From Craspedostauros australis (taxonomy: Eukaryota; Bacillariophyta; Bacillariophyceae; Mastogloiales; Achnanthaceae), in contig JAMXDE010000009.1 of assembly GCA_026770025.1 (NCBI GenBank), forward strand, positions 838,501-902,500: 64,000 bases of DNA. The letters are read 5' to 3'. Every line of letters begins with the position of its first letter. Position 1 is the first letter of the stretch. Under the pieces are notes generated by a model. That model did no database searches and was not told where the DNA came from. It worked only from the letters and a program-made list of their open reading frames with translations. Positions 61,618-64,000 of this stretch are shown piece by piece. The position numbers and the translations under genes were made by a program.

Positions 61618-64000
61618 ATGTCAACCTCCTTGTCAATGTCACTCTCGGAAGCGCAGCCCTCCAGCGGGGTTCCTCCCTCGACGGAAAAGAGGCGCGCAAA
61701 GGCCTCCAAGGTCTTCGGTGACATGTTCTCGGACGATGTCGACGGAAGCCTCTGCTATTCGCCATCGCCCATGACCAAGGAAATCAATCCAAAGCATCCC
61801 AATGAAATCGCAGGGATCACTCTTTCACCCATTCGGGGATCGTTGGATGGATCCGTCAACTCGCAAATCAACCAACCATCTCCAACAGTTCTTTTCTCAC
61901 AGCTGGCGGAATCCGCCACTCCACCCATCAAAGCGCTGCCAGCGGAATTCGGTGCAACCCCCTGTGACGACAAGGAGAACACTCCCAACTCGGCACCGGG
62001 CTCCAATGATCTCAGCATCAAGAGCGTCCTGAGCCGAACAAGCCAGACCAGCCAAATCAGCAAAGCTCGATCCATGAAGAATACCACCAATCCGACACCT
62101 CCATCCACCAACTCTTCTCACAAGTCCTCCTCGTCCAGGTCCAGATCGGTGGCCATGTCGTCGGAGACGAGGCAGAAATTGAACCGCATGCGCTCGAAGT
62201 CTCCCATGCGCCGTGACATGGTGAAGAGGACGCAGGACGCCATTCGCAAGGCAAGCACAAGCGTCAACCAGACCCTCAAGGGTGCGAAGAACGCGAAGAA
62301 GGTCACCATCAACTCCAACCAGCTTGAGACCAAGAAGGTGCGCTTCCAGTGGGAGGAGGACATTTTGGAGGCGAAGCACTTCAACGAAGAAACCGAGAAG
62401 AAGCGACGCGAGATCCTGCGCCTCAAGAACGAGCTGTCATCGAAGCATTTTCGAGAAAGAGCGCGGCAACAACATGCACAGCGCAGCCGCGAGCTGGCCA
62501 AGATCGAGAAGGAGTACCTCTTCAACTCCCAGGTTCATCGCGAACAGCAGCAGAAGCTGAAGCAAGAGAGAGACGAGCGCCGCCGCCAGTCAACCGCCAA
62601 GCGTGCCAACATCCGAGCCAACAACAAAGTGGGCAAGGAGCGCATGAAGATGCAAAAACTGAACGAGGACAACACGATTTTCGAGCTGCGTCACACTCTC
62701 AGCGACGCCGGTCGCGAGTACTCCGCGAAGCAGGCTGAGGCACGTCGCAAGAGCTACCAGTTCCGTGCGGGTGATGCCAAGCGCATCCGTGCCCTGCGCT
62801 CAACGTGGACCAATGACGTTGCACGGCAAACTGCCGAGAGCTACGAGCTCACTCGCCAAGCAGATCGCGACGTTGACAACTACAAGAAGATGACAGCCGA
62901 AGAGCGCCGTCAGAGCCTGGAATGTAGAAACGCGAGGGCGAGGCAGATTCGCCAGGAAGAAGGAGCCCGCAGAGCGAATCAGATGGCCGACGAACACAAC
63001 AGCTACGAGCTGAAATGGGCAGGTGAGAAGGATGCCGAGGCGTACCAGGCCAAGCTCCGAGAAGAGCGTCGCCAAAGCTTGGCCAACCGGAACCAGGAGA
63101 GCGCGCGCCATGACAAGGTGATGAGGGAGCTCCGACAGATCGCAAGTGAGAAGGAGACCGAGTCGTACATGTTAAAATGGGCGGCGGAGAATGACGCCAA
63201 GGACTACCTTGCCAAGAAGGCGGAAGAACGACGGCAGTCGTTGCAGCAGCGTGGCAGGGAGTTCGTGCGACAGAAACAGTACGACGAGGATCAGCACAGC
63301 ATCGAGGTGAACGCGGTCGTCAAGGATGGACAGCTGAAATCACAGGGTAAGTGGCATCCGACTCATTGGCAACGGTCGTCGCAGTGCTGTCACACCCCTC
63401 ATCGACATCGATGTGTCATACACAAGTATTTACGAGTATGGCACATGCCCGATCTCTGCCTTTGCCTTGACTAACCATTGACCTCCTTGTTCACAATCCG
63501 CTGCCAATCTTGACCCTGTACTCTACATACCATATTCTGGTGTACATTGTGCTCGACCGTACCTAACGATGTCAAATCATGTCAAATGATGCAATGATAC
63601 GTACCACACTACGAATACCATTTGGCGTACTTACGCAGATCACCACGACGTCAAACAATACAAGAAGTCATGCGAGGAACGGGATCGCAGATCATTGCAG
63701 TACCGTGGCAAGAAGTTCGCCCTGGAGAAGCTCGAGGAACGCCTTGAGAAGGCCGAAGCGCAGAGCAAGGCGCACGAGAGCTTCGAGCTGAAGAGCGAAT
63801 CATGGCGCGACGTCCAGGAGTACATCAAGGACTGCAAGAAGCGAAAGAGGAAGTCGCTTGCGCTACGGGCGAAGGAGAAGCGCAGCCACATGGAGTGGGC
63901 GCAGCGAGAGAAGGAACGGGCGCTGCAGGAGACGAGCAGAGACGTGAACAGCAGACTCTGGGATCGAAGGCATGTGGAACTTGCAAAACAGACCGAGCGC
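61618..64000 (+). CDS. coiled-coil repeat protein, 3' end beyond the window
   Basis: Exon 1 is 61618-63346 and exon 2 runs from 63639 past the right edge; the split Asp codon (G|AT) fits a GTAAGT...CGCAG intron. At least 696 residues are visible. Residues 1-200 are Ser/Thr-rich and disordered, with KVFGDMFSDDVDGSLCYSPS and repeated SP sites. A basic coiled coil starts near 240 (KKVRFQWEEDILEAKHFNEE). From about 370 a degenerate repeat of 35-45 residues recurs, each with a core like SYELKWAGEKDAEAYQAK followed by EERRQSLANRN; variants include YELTRQADRDVDNYKKM, YMLKWAAENDAKDYLAK and, in exon 2, FELKSESWRDVQEYIKD. RRQSL is a basophilic kinase site in most repeats. A cytoskeletal or spindle/flagellar structural role is possible but no family is recognised. 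Confidence 0.75.

Noticed and set aside
1-64000. CRISPR arrays, tRNA and rRNA genes, bacterial operon signals
   Set aside because: No spaced identical repeats, no cloverleaf with a GTTCRANYC box in proper context, and no rRNA-like sequence were seen by eye; the genes have spliceosomal introns. A tRNA scan would be decisive for small RNA genes.

Overview
The window is nuclear DNA from a eukaryote, most probably a photosynthetic stramenopile (diatom or close relative such as a bolidophyte). Evidence: genes with GT-AG spliceosomal introns of about 190-760 bp; a fused TrpA-TrpB tryptophan synthase with a signal peptide followed by an A/T-A-F-type plastid entry motif, as in secondary red plastids; a MGDG synthase (galactolipid synthesis of plastid membranes); secreted proteins with Pro-Ser-x-x-Pro-Ser or Thr-rich stalks common in diatoms; and many acidic or Q/N/A/T-rich insertions encoded by trinucleotide-like repeats. 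There are no bacterial operons, CRISPR arrays, rRNA or recognisable tRNA genes.

Layout. 0.9-8.7 kb: plastid tryptophan synthase (+), a small two-TM protein (-), a CacyBP/SIP-like CS-SGS protein (+), and a SET-domain protein with its own plastid-type leader (+). 9.2-14.4 kb (-): a five-exon secreted alpha/beta hydrolase, a doubtful small membrane ORF, and a Cys-rich four-TM protein. 15.1-22.4 kb (+): a KOW-motif low-complexity protein, an R3H protein of the R3HDM4 type, and a 2-oxoglutarate/Fe(II) dioxygenase (prolyl-4-hydroxylase-like). 22.7-25.0 kb (-): an acidic protein carrying several clathrin-box and DLL/DPF motifs.

25,374-31,430 is a complete-looking 6,057-bp DNA transposon with 152-bp mosaic terminal inverted repeats, a CTAT target duplication and a single 1,170-residue transposase-like ORF that I cannot place in a superfamily. 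32-45.7 kb is a run of minus-strand genes: MGDG synthase with a 190-residue insertion, a mucin-like type I membrane protein, a conserved unknown, a membrane-anchored SET-like protein, and an Enhancer-of-polycomb (EPL1/NuA4) homologue. The last shares a divergent promoter region with a four-exon inward-rectifier-type K+ channel (+), whose third intron lies inside the selectivity filter and is free of stops. Then follow a SAM + PH-like protein (+), a multipass membrane protein (-), a Pumilio/PUF RNA-binding protein with a His/Asn-rich tail (-), and the 5' part of a coiled-coil repeat protein (+) that runs off the right edge.

The genes do not form a pathway; this is ordinary eukaryotic gene order interrupted by one mobile element. 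The items most worth following up are the transposon and its transposase, the filter-splitting stop-free intron of the K+ channel, and the clathrin-motif protein. Exon boundaries were chosen by reading-frame and phase agreement across GT-AG sites; no transcript data were available.
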